Shown here: piece by piece, positions 9,379 through 18,136 of the stretch | Layout: each line of letters begins with the position of its first letter | Position numbering within the stretch: position 1 is the stretch's first letter | Assembly: GCA_964567045.1 (NCBI GenBank) | Contig: CAZMLE010000010.1 | Location: 15,641-79,640, forward strand | Direction: 5' to 3' | Source: JAFNGF01 sp964567045 | Lineage (GTDB): Bacteria > Planctomycetota > Phycisphaerae > Sedimentisphaerales > Anaerobacaceae | Length of the DNA stretch: 64,000 bases | Made by a program: the position numbers and the translations under genes | Notes under the pieces: model-generated | The model's database searches: none | The model's input: only the letters and a program-made list of their open reading frames with translations | What the model was told of the DNA's origin: nothing

Positions 9379-9385
9379 CGACGAA

Positions 9386-10576
9386 CTAAAGCGTCCTGCG
9401 TCTGCGCAGCCAGCCGACAAGGCTCGCACCGATACCGGCTATCACGAGGCCGGAGGGTGTCGGGATGAGAGTTGTTGATCCTATACCATTTGTTCCAGCC
9501 GAAGACCCGCTTTCACTAAAATTATTTGTGAGATTAGCAAAGTCCATATCTGGAGGATATGTAATCTTGAAAAAGTCTCTTAAAGGCACTTCGGTCAAGG
9601 ATGTGTTTATTTCATTGATGTAAGTAGAACCGAGGGAAGGAAGATTATCATAAAAAAGTGAATCTGGGGCTACGCCCGACAAACCTAAATCCGTAATCAT
9701 CCCTATAAAATTGTTATCGGAAAAAGTTAAATAATGTATTTTCCCTCGGAGGAAAATGTCCGAGCCTTTAAGAATTTCAAAAGATTTATCATCCATTGTG
9801 GCGAAGATATAATCGCCTTCCTCATCCAATCTATCAAAAGTAAAATCTGGCCATTTGACAAGACCACCTACTATTGGATCATCGGTCGTAGAACCAACTC
9901 CTGGAAGTTTTACAGAGGTAATGAAGTCATCCGAGAAAGAGAGTTTCTTAGTAAACACATCAAAATAAACAGACCTACCCTTTGAGTTCCCCTTTTCTTT
10001 CTTATCTTTTCCTTTTTCGCGATTTTCTTTAGCCTTCTTTTCGAGCTCTTCGACTATTTCTTTCGATATATTATGGGCTTCCTTGTCGGCGGCAACATCG
10101 TCGTATCCTTGTCTTTTTAACTCTTCTTCTATCATCTCTTTCACCCGTTTGTACAGTCTTCCCTTACCCTGCCCAGTAAGAGGGTCGTGAAGTTTATTTA
10201 CAATATCTACTATCCCTTTATGAATGTTCTCGTTTATGCCAGTTAATGCATTAAGGATATTTATATCCACGATGTCGGTCATAGCACCTAAGGCAGCTGT
10301 AGTTTTTCCTCTTGTTTCTATATCACTCAAATATTTTCCATATCCTTTTTCCCATTGATCAGCGAACATTTTTCGCTCATCTTCTGGCATCTTTTTTACT
10401 TTGGCAGCCGTGTCGCGCCATTCTTTTGTATCAGGGGACTTTGTTACAAGTGTCTTTACCATTTCGTCTGTTTCGTCAGCACGAGCCAATGGCAAGCCAG
10501 GGTTGAAAATACAGACTAAATTTGAAAATAGAAAAAAGGCAGACAGAGTTATGTTTTTTTTAATTGTATTCACCAT
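9386..10576 (-). CDS. Secreted protein with PEP-CTERM-type (PTPSG) sorting tail
   Basis: A 396-residue exported protein. It has an N-terminal signal peptide (residues 1-33) and a charged helical middle (about 60-220, rich in Lys/Glu, KENREKGKDKKEKG). A beta-rich region follows, then a C-terminal sorting signal: PTPSGLV, a hydrophobic helix AGIGASLVGWL, and RRRRTL at the end. This is the PTPSG variant of the PEP-CTERM signal processed by exosortase-type enzymes, which would place the protein on the surface or in an extracellular matrix. AGAAAGGA lies 7 bases before the ATG. A good promoter at 11016-10988 implies a roughly 410-base leader with two copies of an 85-nt element. The function of the mature part is unknown. 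Confidence 0.75.
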   Translation of the reverse strand: MVNTIKKNITLSAFFLFSNLVCIFNPGLPLARADETDEMVKTLVTKSPDTKEWRDTAAKVKKMPEDERKMFADQWEKGYGKYLSDIETRGKTTAALGAMTDIVDINILNALTGINENIHKGIVDIVNKLHDPLTGQGKGRLYKRVKEMIEEELKRQGYDDVAADKEAHNISKEIVEELEKKAKENREKGKDKKEKGNSKGRSVYFDVFTKKLSFSDDFITSVKLPGVGSTTDDPIVGGLVKWPDFTFDRLDEEGDYIFATMDDKSFEILKGSDIFLRGKIHYLTFSDNNFIGMITDLGLSGVAPDSLFYDNLPSLGSTYINEINTSLTEVPLRDFFKITYPPDMDFANLTNNFSESGSSAGTNGIGSTTLIPTPSGLVIAGIGASLVGWLRRRRTL

Positions 10577-10647
10577 AGAAAGTCCTTTCTTCGTTACAAA
10601 CTGGCATTTAAATTTTGCCTGACATTTCGCCGTTCCTGAATACTTTC

Positions 10648-10732
10648 TGCGCTTTGGATTCTATGATGCGCTGTGAGGACAGAAAACTCGCTGCAACTCG
10701 CTGGGGCTTATCACCGCTCCTCAGCACTACCC
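10648..10732 (-). repeat. 85-nt leader element, copy 1
   Basis: Shares ATGATGCGCTGTG, TGGGGCT and TCACCGCTCCTC, in the same order and spacing, with the copy at 10871-10955; I estimate 75-80 percent identity by eye. The conserved blocks and variable loops suggest a structured RNA element. Confidence 0.7.
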
Positions 10733-10765
10733 GTTTCCTTTGACACCGGCACGAAACCCAACAAA

Positions 10766-10801
10766 TCAAGTCACCTTGATGTACTTGTGCATACCGTTCA
10801 T
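10766..10801 (-). CDS. Possible leader peptide (8 or 11 residues)
   Basis: GGAAAGGAGGG is followed by ATGAACGGTATG and a stop after MNGMHKYIKVT. The strongest ribosome binding site in this leader serves a frame of only 8 or 11 codons, depending on which ATG is used. It lies between the two 85-nt copies. It could be a regulatory leader peptide or the relic of a longer gene. Confidence 0.35.
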   Translation of the reverse strand: MNGMHKYIKVT

Positions 10802-10870
10802 CCCTCCTTTCCGTGCACAATTATGCCCCCGGCAATCCTGCACCGACATTTAACTTTTCGTGCATACAAT

Positions 10871-10955
10871 TGCCGCTTCGGATTTTATGATGCGCTGTGG
10901 GGAGTGAAAGTCTGTTGAAAGTCGTTGGGGCTCGTCACCGCTCCTCGCTGCTACA
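10871..10955 (-). repeat. 85-nt leader element, copy 2
   Basis: Partner of 10648-10732, starting 223 bases away on the same strand and lying nearer the promoter. Both copies would be transcribed ahead of the PEP-CTERM-type gene. Confidence 0.7.
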
Positions 10956-10987
10956 CTGCCCACTAAATTTAACGACTATTTGCTTTT

Positions 10988-11016
10988 TGTATATACAAAT
11001 AAATGGTGATTGTCAA
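10988..11016 (-). promoter_or_regulatory. Sigma-70-type promoter for the PEP-CTERM-type gene
   Basis: TTGACA at 11016-11011, a 17-base spacer, and TATACA at 10993-10988: a full consensus -35 and a five-of-six -10. Transcription would run through both 85-nt elements before the ATG at 10576. Confidence 0.65.
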
Positions 11017-11107
11017 GAGAAAAATTGAGAAATTATAGGACTTTTGCAAAAATCCTCAGTTGAGAGCGTATGTGTTGATAAACTTCCTGAAAACAATGCC
11101 GGGGTTA

Positions 11108-12799
11108 TTACTTCTTTGGCGAGAAAAGCTGGAATTCCCAAATAGTTGGACCTTCGGTTGCCTCGAGGATATTCAGGCGAACAATCCGAGCGGTTACAGG
11201 CTGAAACTGCTGGACGTAGTCATCGCCAATCGTGGTGCCGCGAGCAAATGTTTGCCATTGGTTGCCGTCTTTAGTTTGCAGTTCAAATTTCCGAACGCGG
11301 TCGTAAGCCTCGCTAATTTTCGCCCGGCTAAATGTCATTGCTTTTCCGAGGTCAACTTCCAGCCAGGCTTGCTTTGTGCCGTAGTCGGTAGCCCAGCGTG
11401 TGGCCGGGTCGTCGTCCACGGCCTTGTCGGCACCATGCCCAGGGTCGTTCTGGTACACGTTTGATGCCCGGGCTTTCCTGCCGCAAGTTAAAGAGGCCGA
11501 GGGGAGGTTTATCGGGACAATGTCAGCAGCCGGGCCGTCCAGTTGCAGTTTGATGATGGTATCAAGCTCCTGGCGGTTGGCCTCCCGCAGCGAAATCTCA
11601 ATACCGTCTTTAGTTTGTGTAACGTAACTCTCGCCGCCGGTCAGTACAGAGCTGGAAAGGATATTTCTGGAGATCGGCGGCAGCGTAATAGTGTCGCCGG
11701 GCCATTCTAAGATGTGTATGTAAATGATGTCGTGCTTACAGGTGCTGGCAAGCCAGGATGTTGGTTTGAAAGGTCCGCCGCGAGTGACGTAGATAGTCTC
11801 GCCATATTTTTTGAGCCAATCACCCATTTCCTTCAGCCGGGCGACCTGCCGCGGCTCGATCTGCCCGTCCGGCATAGGACCAACGTTAAATAAGAAATTC
11901 CCGTCGCCTCCTGTTACCCGCACGAGCGTATGGATGCACTCTTTGAGTGACTTCATCTGGTCGTCGGGTTTCCAGGCCCACTGCTGGCACAGAGTCATGC
12001 AGGTTTCCCAGGGTCGGTCGCTCTGAAATTTGCCGATTGTTTGCTCGGGTGTGTCATGGTCGGCTGGCAAGCCTGCACGGTTGTTAATGATAACATGAGG
12101 CTGAAGCTGGCGGATAATCTTGAACAGGTTTTCCGAGTCCCAGTCTTTTGCCGAGCCGCCCAGGCCATCAAACCAGATTATATCGACCTTGCCGTAGTTG
12201 CTGCAAAGCTCACGCAGTTGCCCGTGCAGGTACTCGATATAGCGCGCATGATTTTCAGTGCGATAGTCAGGATGATGCCAATCGACCGGCGAATAATAGA
12301 AGCCGAGTTTCAGTCCGGTTTTGTGACAGGCGTCAGCCAGTTCTTTCACGACGTCTCGCTTAAATGGCGAGTTGGCAATTTTGTAGTCGGTCAGTTTGCT
12401 GTCGAACATGGAGAAGCCATCGTGGTGTTTGGAGGTAAATACCAGGTATTTCATGCCGGCTTCTTTAGCGATTTGCGCCCACTGGTCGGCGTCGAATTTG
12501 ACCGGATTGAACTGTTTGTAGAGATTGTCATAGATTTCGACCGGGATGGAACCTGTGCCGCTCTGGCCTCGCCGTTCGCCGCCGCGAGACCAGCCAATTT
12601 CTGTACCCTCAAGGCTGACCGGCCCCCAGTGAATAAACAAGCCAAACCTCATCTCTCGCCAGCGCTGCACGTCCTGCTGATTGGCTCTGAGATAGTCGCT
12701 GGAGCCTTTGGCAGAAGGCGCCGCAAGAAACCACCCTATCAATCCCAGACAAGCTATCGATGGCCACTTAACCCAAGCGTTTTCCAACATGTTCCTCAT
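11108..12799 (-). CDS. Secreted alpha-L-fucosidase (GH29) with F5/8 type C domain
   Basis: Glycoside hydrolase that releases L-fucose from polysaccharides or glycans. From ATG 12799 the protein has 563 residues. An alternative ATG at 12790 fits the GAGG ribosome binding site better, and the 24 residues encoded upstream of 12799 look spurious. A signal peptide (about 1-32, ending AAPSAKG) precedes the GH29 barrel, recognisable by RFGLFIHWGPVS, TSKHHDGFSMFDS, GFYYSPVDWH and WFDGLGG, whose aspartate is the family nucleophile. The last 125 residues or so (KARASNVYQND... GHGADKAVDDDPATRWAT) form a discoidin-like carbohydrate-binding module. It is a single gene, consistent with use of fucose-rich algal polysaccharides. 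Confidence 0.93.
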   Translation of the reverse strand: MRNMLENAWVKWPSIACLGLIGWFLAAPSAKGSSDYLRANQQDVQRWREMRFGLFIHWGPVSLEGTEIGWSRGGERRGQSGTGSIPVEIYDNLYKQFNPVKFDADQWAQIAKEAGMKYLVFTSKHHDGFSMFDSKLTDYKIANSPFKRDVVKELADACHKTGLKLGFYYSPVDWHHPDYRTENHARYIEYLHGQLRELCSNYGKVDIIWFDGLGGSAKDWDSENLFKIIRQLQPHVIINNRAGLPADHDTPEQTIGKFQSDRPWETCMTLCQQWAWKPDDQMKSLKECIHTLVRVTGGDGNFLFNVGPMPDGQIEPRQVARLKEMGDWLKKYGETIYVTRGGPFKPTSWLASTCKHDIIYIHILEWPGDTITLPPISRNILSSSVLTGGESYVTQTKDGIEISLREANRQELDTIIKLQLDGPAADIVPINLPSASLTCGRKARASNVYQNDPGHGADKAVDDDPATRWATDYGTKQAWLEVDLGKAMTFSRAKISEAYDRVRKFELQTKDGNQWQTFARGTTIGDDYVQQFQPVTARIVRLNILEATEGPTIWEFQLFSPKK

Positions 12800-13014
12800 C
12801 CTTTCTATTTTTGGAGTAAACATTGAAATAGGGCAATAATATAGCACGAAGGTGCAAAAAGCGAAACACAAGGTTTATTTTTTAGCACGGACAGTCCTGG
12901 CTTTTTGACCTTGATGCCTGCTCAGTTTTTACAAAGTTTTTATGAACGCTGGCAGCTACAATCTGCTACACTACAGCATGGGCAGCGAGGAACTCAGCAG
13001 AAGGGCGACTGGCG

Positions 13015-14223
13015 ATGAAATCTGTCATTAGGTACTTGGGGCAAATTGCAGGACTCGTGCTCGTGGTAATTGTTGTTATCAGCGCGTTTGTCCGAGGGCG
13101 ATTCAGCTGTCCGATGATTAGTAAGGATAAACGCCCTGCATTGGTTTTTGTTGAAGGTCCTGCTGATAGAAGCCATTTGTATGTTGCGCACGTGGGTAGG
13201 CGAGGTCTGCGTAGGGAGAAGATTATATCGTCAAAATCCATTGAAGTGGCTCAACTTGACAACGCGGTCTTCTTAGTCACCCGGCAAGATACTCCGCAGA
13301 AGGGTAAGACCTATGTAGCGGACTTAGAAGGTGGGGCGGTGAAGCTTCTCGCTGAGCATACGCGTATTAATTGTCTTCGCACGGACCCACGAAGCAAAAA
13401 AGCAATGCTGAGAGATGTCGGTCCCGGCGCACAAGAGTTTCGCCTGATTGAATTGGACCTTTGCAACTTCGAGATGAGACTACGGGCCAATTTCAAGAGG
13501 GAGGTTCTGGGCAGGTGGATTGGTACCCTCAAGGTATCCCCTGATTTCGAGCGCATAGCTTATGCCTGTGTGAAATCCGGAGGTTTCCCGGATCTCTATG
13601 GTGGTTGTAGCTTACGCGTTATGGATTTACAGACCATGGAGATTGAAGAACTTGTAGATAACATTCATGTTAAGGTATCCGGGCTTTCCTCAAGTGGCTG
13701 GAGAGTGCTGGCTTTTGATTGGGTAAATAATGATGAGATTGTTTACAAGGATATGCCAGGGAACCTGCAGAGCAGTCCTGGTAAAGGACTGTGCATATTT
13801 AAGGTCGTGAACATCAAGGCTAAAAAGACCTCGGAAGTTATGCGGACCGAGCTTCCATTGACTATGAATGGAGGCAGTCTAGATATGGAGCCTTTTGATG
13901 GTCAGATGATTTGCGACGGTAAGTTTATTCTGGATTTAGAAAGCAAGACCTTGTTTCCAAAGACTCTACCGTTTTCGGTTTTGCCCGATTTCTATATGAG
14001 TCCAACGAAAATCCTACACGGAAAAGACGTGTTATATAGCGGCAAAGCAGCGTGTGTTAGTAGCTGTATTTCAACTTCGGGGAATAACTTTGCTTATTTG
14101 TTGAGCTGGCCAAAAGTGCCGCCGGGAAGTTTTCTGTATGCCAAATTTGATCGGACGGACGAGCCAGTTAAGGCTGGTGAGGGTTCTTATTGGCCAACCA
14201 GGCCTATAGCATGGATTGAATAA
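13015..14223 (+). CDS. Membrane-anchored protein, probable beta-propeller
   Basis: A 402-residue protein with one N-terminal hydrophobic anchor (residues 8-28, IAGLVLVVIVVISAFV) and a mature part made of repeating beta-strand-like units: LKVSPDFERIAYACV, RVMDLQTMEIEEL, FILDLESKTLF and ISTSGNNFAYLLSW. These resemble WD40-like/TolB-type propeller blades in which a state is reported as a list of key-value strings. I do not recognise a specific family. The start at 13015 has only a weak ribosome binding site. It stands alone between the fucosidase and a convergent birA, so context gives no further clue. Confidence 0.6.
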   Translation: MKSVIRYLGQIAGLVLVVIVVISAFVRGRFSCPMISKDKRPALVFVEGPADRSHLYVAHVGRRGLRREKIISSKSIEVAQLDNAVFLVTRQDTPQKGKTYVADLEGGAVKLLAEHTRINCLRTDPRSKKAMLRDVGPGAQEFRLIELDLCNFEMRLRANFKREVLGRWIGTLKVSPDFERIAYACVKSGGFPDLYGGCSLRVMDLQTMEIEELVDNIHVKVSGLSSSGWRVLAFDWVNNDEIVYKDMPGNLQSSPGKGLCIFKVVNIKAKKTSEVMRTELPLTMNGGSLDMEPFDGQMICDGKFILDLESKTLFPKTLPFSVLPDFYMSPTKILHGKDVLYSGKAACVSSCISTSGNNFAYLLSWPKVPPGSFLYAKFDRTDEPVKAGEGSYWPTRPIAWIE

Positions 14224-14269
14224 GATGGTAGCTGTTTGTGGAAATGGCAGCGGTCGTTGTTGCTTATTT

Positions 14270-15055
14270 CTACTTGGCTATCGTTGTGTGTGCGGCGGAG
14301 AACATTCTTACGCCGCCGGTGTCCAGTTGCAAGATCAGGCCTTTTTCGGGGTCAATTCCGATACAGTTGCCGGCAAATTTTCTGCCATCATACGATAGCG
14401 TTATTCTGTGTCCTAATTGGACGCTAAGGTTACGCCACTGGTCTATTACTTTTTGGCTCGCGTCTATTGCCACTTCGAGCCAGTGGTCTACTGATGTAAG
14501 CAATCTTTTTGCCAGGGTGATGCGGTCGCATGCTGTTTGGCTTTCCATGTCTATGCTTGTCGCGATTGATTGCAATTCGGCTGGGAATGAGTCCTTGTTT
14601 TGATGGCAGTTTATGCCTATGCCGATGATGTATGTGTGGGGCGTGGCACCGGGCCTTGATTTGAGCAGGATTCCGCCTACTTTCTTGCCGTTCAGCATTA
14701 TGTCATTTGGCCATTTGATTTTTGCTTGTGCGCTGCCTGTGTCACCGATGGCCTCCGCAACCGCCACAGCGCAGGCAAGGCACAGTAGCTCCGCGCCGAT
14801 GCCGCTGTTGGCCAAAACGATTGAGCAAAGAATGCTTTCTGCGCGGTTGCTATGCCATTTTGCGCCGGCCCTGCCCCTGCCTGCGGATTGCTCTTCAGCA
14901 AAGACGACCAGGCCGTCATTTGCATCGTTCTTTGCGTATTCAGCAGCGATGTCGTTTGTGCTGGATGTAGAGCTGAAGACAAGGATTTTTCTGCCGATGC
15001 GTCTGGTTTTTAGATTTGCCTTTATCTTGTCTGGGTCCAGCAGGTCGCTTGGCAT
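14270..15055 (-). CDS. birA: Biotin--[acetyl-CoA-carboxylase] ligase
   Basis: Attaches biotin to the carrier domain of acetyl-CoA carboxylase through biotinyl-AMP. The 261 residues show the catalytic GRGRAGAKWHS motif (about 60-70), IKWPNDIMLNGKKVGGIL (about 110-130) and the small C-terminal SH3-like domain. There is no N-terminal DNA-binding helix-turn-helix, so this is the monofunctional, non-repressor type. It starts 5 bases after the end of nadC on the same strand, so the two cofactor genes form a tight operon. Confidence 0.93.
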   Translation of the reverse strand: MPSDLLDPDKIKANLKTRRIGRKILVFSSTSSTNDIAAEYAKNDANDGLVVFAEEQSAGRGRAGAKWHSNRAESILCSIVLANSGIGAELLCLACAVAVAEAIGDTGSAQAKIKWPNDIMLNGKKVGGILLKSRPGATPHTYIIGIGINCHQNKDSFPAELQSIATSIDMESQTACDRITLAKRLLTSVDHWLEVAIDASQKVIDQWRNLSVQLGHRITLSYDGRKFAGNCIGIDPEKGLILQLDTGGVRMFSAAHTTIAK

Positions 15056-15060
15056 AGTTG

Positions 15061-15936
15061 TCAGTACCTGTCCAGTCCGATGTCGACGGCTGCCGCTGAG
15101 TGAGTTATGGCCCCGACCGCGATTCGGTCAACGCCGGACTGGGCAATAGCTGAGACGTTGCTCAAGGTGATATTGCCCGAGGCCTCCAGCAGCGGTTTGT
15201 TGTTTTTGCCGCACATTCTGTTCCTCATCTCCACCGCGTGTTTCAGCTGCCATTGCCCCATGTTGTCCAGCAGCACAATATCGATTCCGGGAATCTCCAA
15301 GACGTAGTTGAGCTGGTCGTCAACGTGGTCTACTTCTACGGCGATGAACTTGGCGGCTTTTAGTTTTCTTGCCTCAGCGACAATTTTCCGCAGTTTGGGC
15401 TGGAAGTTTCTGCCGAGCTCAGCCAGGTGGTTGTCCTTGACGAGGATGCCGTCGTATAGTCCGATACGATGGTTGTGTCCTCCACCGCACCGCACAGCGT
15501 ATTTTTCTAGGATTCGCCAGCCTGGTAATGTTTTTCTGGTGTCGTAGATTTTTGCTTTTGTGCCCTGCACCGCCCAGACGTAATTGCGGGTGGTGGTAGC
15601 TATTCCACTAAGTCTCTGCAAAAAATTTAGCATGACTCGCTCGGCGCTGAGCATCGTGCGCAGAGGTCCCTGGATGGCTCCAATCTTGCGGCCAGTATGA
15701 GCCCGCTGCCGGTCGTTTACGAGAACCTTCAGCTTGAGTCTGGGGTCATAAAGTCTGAGAATTTCTTTGACGACGTTCATTCCACATACGACTATCTCCT
15801 CTCGGGATACGATGTCTGCCTTTGCGATGGTGTCGTCGGGAAACAAAAGCTCGCTGGTCACGTCGCCTTGGCCGAGGTCTTCTTCTATGGCCATCTGGAT
15901 CAATGGTCGTACTTTTGCCATGTTGAGCTTTTTCAT
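15061..15936 (-). CDS. nadC: Nicotinate-nucleotide pyrophosphorylase (carboxylating)
   Basis: Converts quinolinate and PRPP to nicotinate mononucleotide in de novo NAD synthesis. The 291 residues match the usual length. Typical segments are EEDLGQGDVTSELL (N-terminal), AERVMLNFLQRLSGIAT, DTRKTLPGWRILEKYAV, GGGHNHRIGLYDGILVKDNH and IDIVLLDNM. It precedes birA with a 5-base gap and follows uvrB by about 65 bases, all on the minus strand. No nadA or nadB is visible nearby. Confidence 0.95.
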   Translation of the reverse strand: MKKLNMAKVRPLIQMAIEEDLGQGDVTSELLFPDDTIAKADIVSREEIVVCGMNVVKEILRLYDPRLKLKVLVNDRQRAHTGRKIGAIQGPLRTMLSAERVMLNFLQRLSGIATTTRNYVWAVQGTKAKIYDTRKTLPGWRILEKYAVRCGGGHNHRIGLYDGILVKDNHLAELGRNFQPKLRKIVAEARKLKAAKFIAVEVDHVDDQLNYVLEIPGIDIVLLDNMGQWQLKHAVEMRNRMCGKNNKPLLEASGNITLSNVSAIAQSGVDRIAVGAITHSAAAVDIGLDRY

Positions 15937-16001
15937 ATTTACTTTTTCCCTTTATTGTACCTGGCTGATGGAAAGCCCCGAAAGTGCAAGACAAATCTTT
16001 A

Positions 16002-18053
16002 TCACAGAGGTTTCTTCTTTTGTCTGCTTAGCTTTCTGGAGGCTAAATAGCTGCTTTTTTTCCTCCTCGACTCAGCCAGGACCAGCTCCGGCAGCTCCTT
16101 TAATTCTCGTAGCCGATCGCGCAGGAAAGCAGCCCGCTCGAAGTCAAGTGCCTGAGCCGCCTCAAGCATTTCTCGCTCAATCTGATTACCAAGCTCCACC
16201 TTGTCATATTCGCTGTCCTCGAAGCGAATCGCCTGGCGGGCCGTTTCTCTTGCCTTTATCCTGTCAGTCAGAGTTCGCCGGATTTCCTTTCGAATCGTCT
16301 CCGGCGTAATGTTATGCTCTTGATTGTACTGTAACTGAATTTTACGGCGTCTATTTGTTTCGTCAATAGCTTTTTGCATTGAGCCGGTCACGGTGTCGGC
16401 GTACAAAAAGACCGCAGCGTTGACGTTTCTTGCGGTTCTACCGATCGTTTGTATCAGCGAGGTCCGGCTTCGCAGGAATCCTTCCTTGTCCGCGTCCAGG
16501 ATAGCGACGGCTGAGACTTCCGGCAAATCCAGGCCTTCTCGCAGCAGGTTGATGCCCACCAGCACGTCGAAGTCACCGTTTCGCAGGTCCCGCAATATCT
16601 CCACTCTTTGCAGTGTGTCGATTTCGCTGTGTAGATAACGGCATCTGAAACCCTTTTTCGTTATATAGCTCGAGAGGTTTTCGGCCATTCTTTTTGTCAA
16701 GGTTGTAACGAGCATTCGCTCTTTTGCTTTGACTCTCTTTTCGATCTGGCCCAGCAGATGTGGAATCTGGTTGCTGGCAGGATGTACGAAGATTTCAGGG
16801 TCGAGAAGCCCCGTCGGCCTTATGATTTGCTCGACTACCTCGTTAGTGCATTTCTGAAGCTCGAACGGCCCCGGCGTGGCAGAAACAAAGATTATGCGTG
16901 ACCAATTTTGCTGGAACTCCTCGAATCGCAGCGGCCTGTTATCCAGCGCGCTGGGTAATCTAAAGCCGTGTTCAACCAGAACCTCTTTTCTGCTTCTGTC
17001 ACCGGCCCACATCGCCTGCAATTGTGGTATGGTGGCGTGGGATTCGTCAAGGAATAGAAGAAAATCCTTTGGAAAGTAGTCTATAAGCGTGTAAGGTCTG
17101 GCTCCCGGCGGAAGTCCTGCCAAATGCCGGGCGTAATTCTCGATGCCGCTGCAGTAGCCCACCTCTTGAATCATCTCAACATCATACATTGTTCTGGCCT
17201 GCAGTCGCTGAGCTTCCAGCAGTTTACCCTGGCTGCGAAACTCAGCCAGCCGCTCCTGTAGCTCCGCCTTTATACCGGTGATCGCCGAACTGATGCGGTC
17301 GCCGGGCATAACGTAGTGCTCAGCAGGATAAATAAAGACCTCGTCTTCAACGGCCAGCGTCTCGGCAGATATAGGATTTATGTAGCTTATTTGTTCTATT
17401 TCGTCGGCGAAGAATTCGATGCGAACGGCGAAAGATTCGTAGGATGGATACACCTCAATCACATCGCCGCGCACCCTGAATGTCCCTCTCTGGAAATCGA
17501 TGTCGTTTCGGGTGTACTGGATGTCGGCTAACCTGCCGAGCAGCTCATTTCGGTCAACCCGCTGGCCGGTGCGGATTGACACTACGCTGGCTTTGTAGTC
17601 TTCGGGCGAGCCCAGTCCGAAAATGCACGACACAGATGCGACGATGATGCAGTCGCTTCTTGTGGAAAGGCTGGTAGTGGTGGAAAGTCGGAGTCGGTCA
17701 AGGTCGGCGTTTTTCGAGGCGTCCTTTTCTATGTATATGTCTCGCTGCGGAATGTACGCTTCGGGCTGATAATAGTCGTAATAGCTGACAAAATATTCCA
17801 CGGCGTTTTCCGGGAACAGTTCTTTGAACTCCTCGTAGAGCTGGGCGGCCAGCGTTTTGTTGTGGGATATTACCAGCACTGGCAGGTCGAACTGGGCGAT
17901 GACGTTAGCCATAGTGAAGGTTTTGCCGCTGCCGGTAACGCCCATTAAGGTCTGGAATTTCTTGCCTGCGTGTAGGTCTTCCACCAGCCGCTCAATGGCT
18001 TTAGGCTGGTCGCCCGCGGGCTTAAACTGGTTGTTTAGTTTGAATATGCCCAT
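16002..18053 (-). CDS. uvrB: Excinuclease ABC subunit UvrB
   Basis: DNA-damage verification helicase of nucleotide excision repair, acting with UvrA and UvrC. The 683 residues cover the whole family. Walker A is GVTGSGKTFTMANV (about 39-52). The beta-hairpin region contains YYDYYQPEAYIPQRD. Helicase motif II reads FLDESHATIPQL, and motifs V/VI are DVLVGINLLREGLDLPE and QTIGRTARN. The C-terminal UVR motif is EREMLEAAQALDFERAAFLRD, written here only in part. It is complete and without damage. Its minus-strand neighbours suggest possible cotranscription with nadC-birA, but a 65-base gap leaves this open. Confidence 0.97.
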   Translation of the reverse strand: MGIFKLNNQFKPAGDQPKAIERLVEDLHAGKKFQTLMGVTGSGKTFTMANVIAQFDLPVLVISHNKTLAAQLYEEFKELFPENAVEYFVSYYDYYQPEAYIPQRDIYIEKDASKNADLDRLRLSTTTSLSTRSDCIIVASVSCIFGLGSPEDYKASVVSIRTGQRVDRNELLGRLADIQYTRNDIDFQRGTFRVRGDVIEVYPSYESFAVRIEFFADEIEQISYINPISAETLAVEDEVFIYPAEHYVMPGDRISSAITGIKAELQERLAEFRSQGKLLEAQRLQARTMYDVEMIQEVGYCSGIENYARHLAGLPPGARPYTLIDYFPKDFLLFLDESHATIPQLQAMWAGDRSRKEVLVEHGFRLPSALDNRPLRFEEFQQNWSRIIFVSATPGPFELQKCTNEVVEQIIRPTGLLDPEIFVHPASNQIPHLLGQIEKRVKAKERMLVTTLTKRMAENLSSYITKKGFRCRYLHSEIDTLQRVEILRDLRNGDFDVLVGINLLREGLDLPEVSAVAILDADKEGFLRSRTSLIQTIGRTARNVNAAVFLYADTVTGSMQKAIDETNRRRKIQLQYNQEHNITPETIRKEIRRTLTDRIKARETARQAIRFEDSEYDKVELGNQIEREMLEAAQALDFERAAFLRDRLRELKELPELVLAESRRKKSSYLASRKLSRQKKKPL

Positions 18054-18136
18054 ATTTATACATTTTAACCTCAGATAGCACCAAGTTCATGGTTTTTCTT
18101 GTGGTGGAGCCCAAAGGTTTCGGCTGTAGTTTGCCC

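Larger units (their letters stand above)
9064..9385. other. Intergenic region with hairpin and TACGA-type words
   Basis: It holds the hairpin at 9256-9287 and a run of degenerate TACGA/ATACGA words at about 9308-9378. A 25-codon open frame at 9134-9211 on the plus strand starts ATGGGCGAACTG but has no ribosome binding site and no recognisable product, so I do not call it a gene. Confidence 0.5.
10577..10987 (-). other. Long 5' leader of the PEP-CTERM-type gene
   Basis: This is the stretch between the predicted promoter and the ATG at 10576. It contains two 85-nt direct repeats (10648-10732 and 10871-10955) and, between them, a short frame with a very strong ribosome binding site (10766-10801). 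I recognise no known riboswitch class in it. Confidence 0.55.

Noticed and set aside
11060..14603. Several long antisense frames under the fucosidase and birA genes
   Set aside because: They are shadow frames of real genes without start context or protein character.
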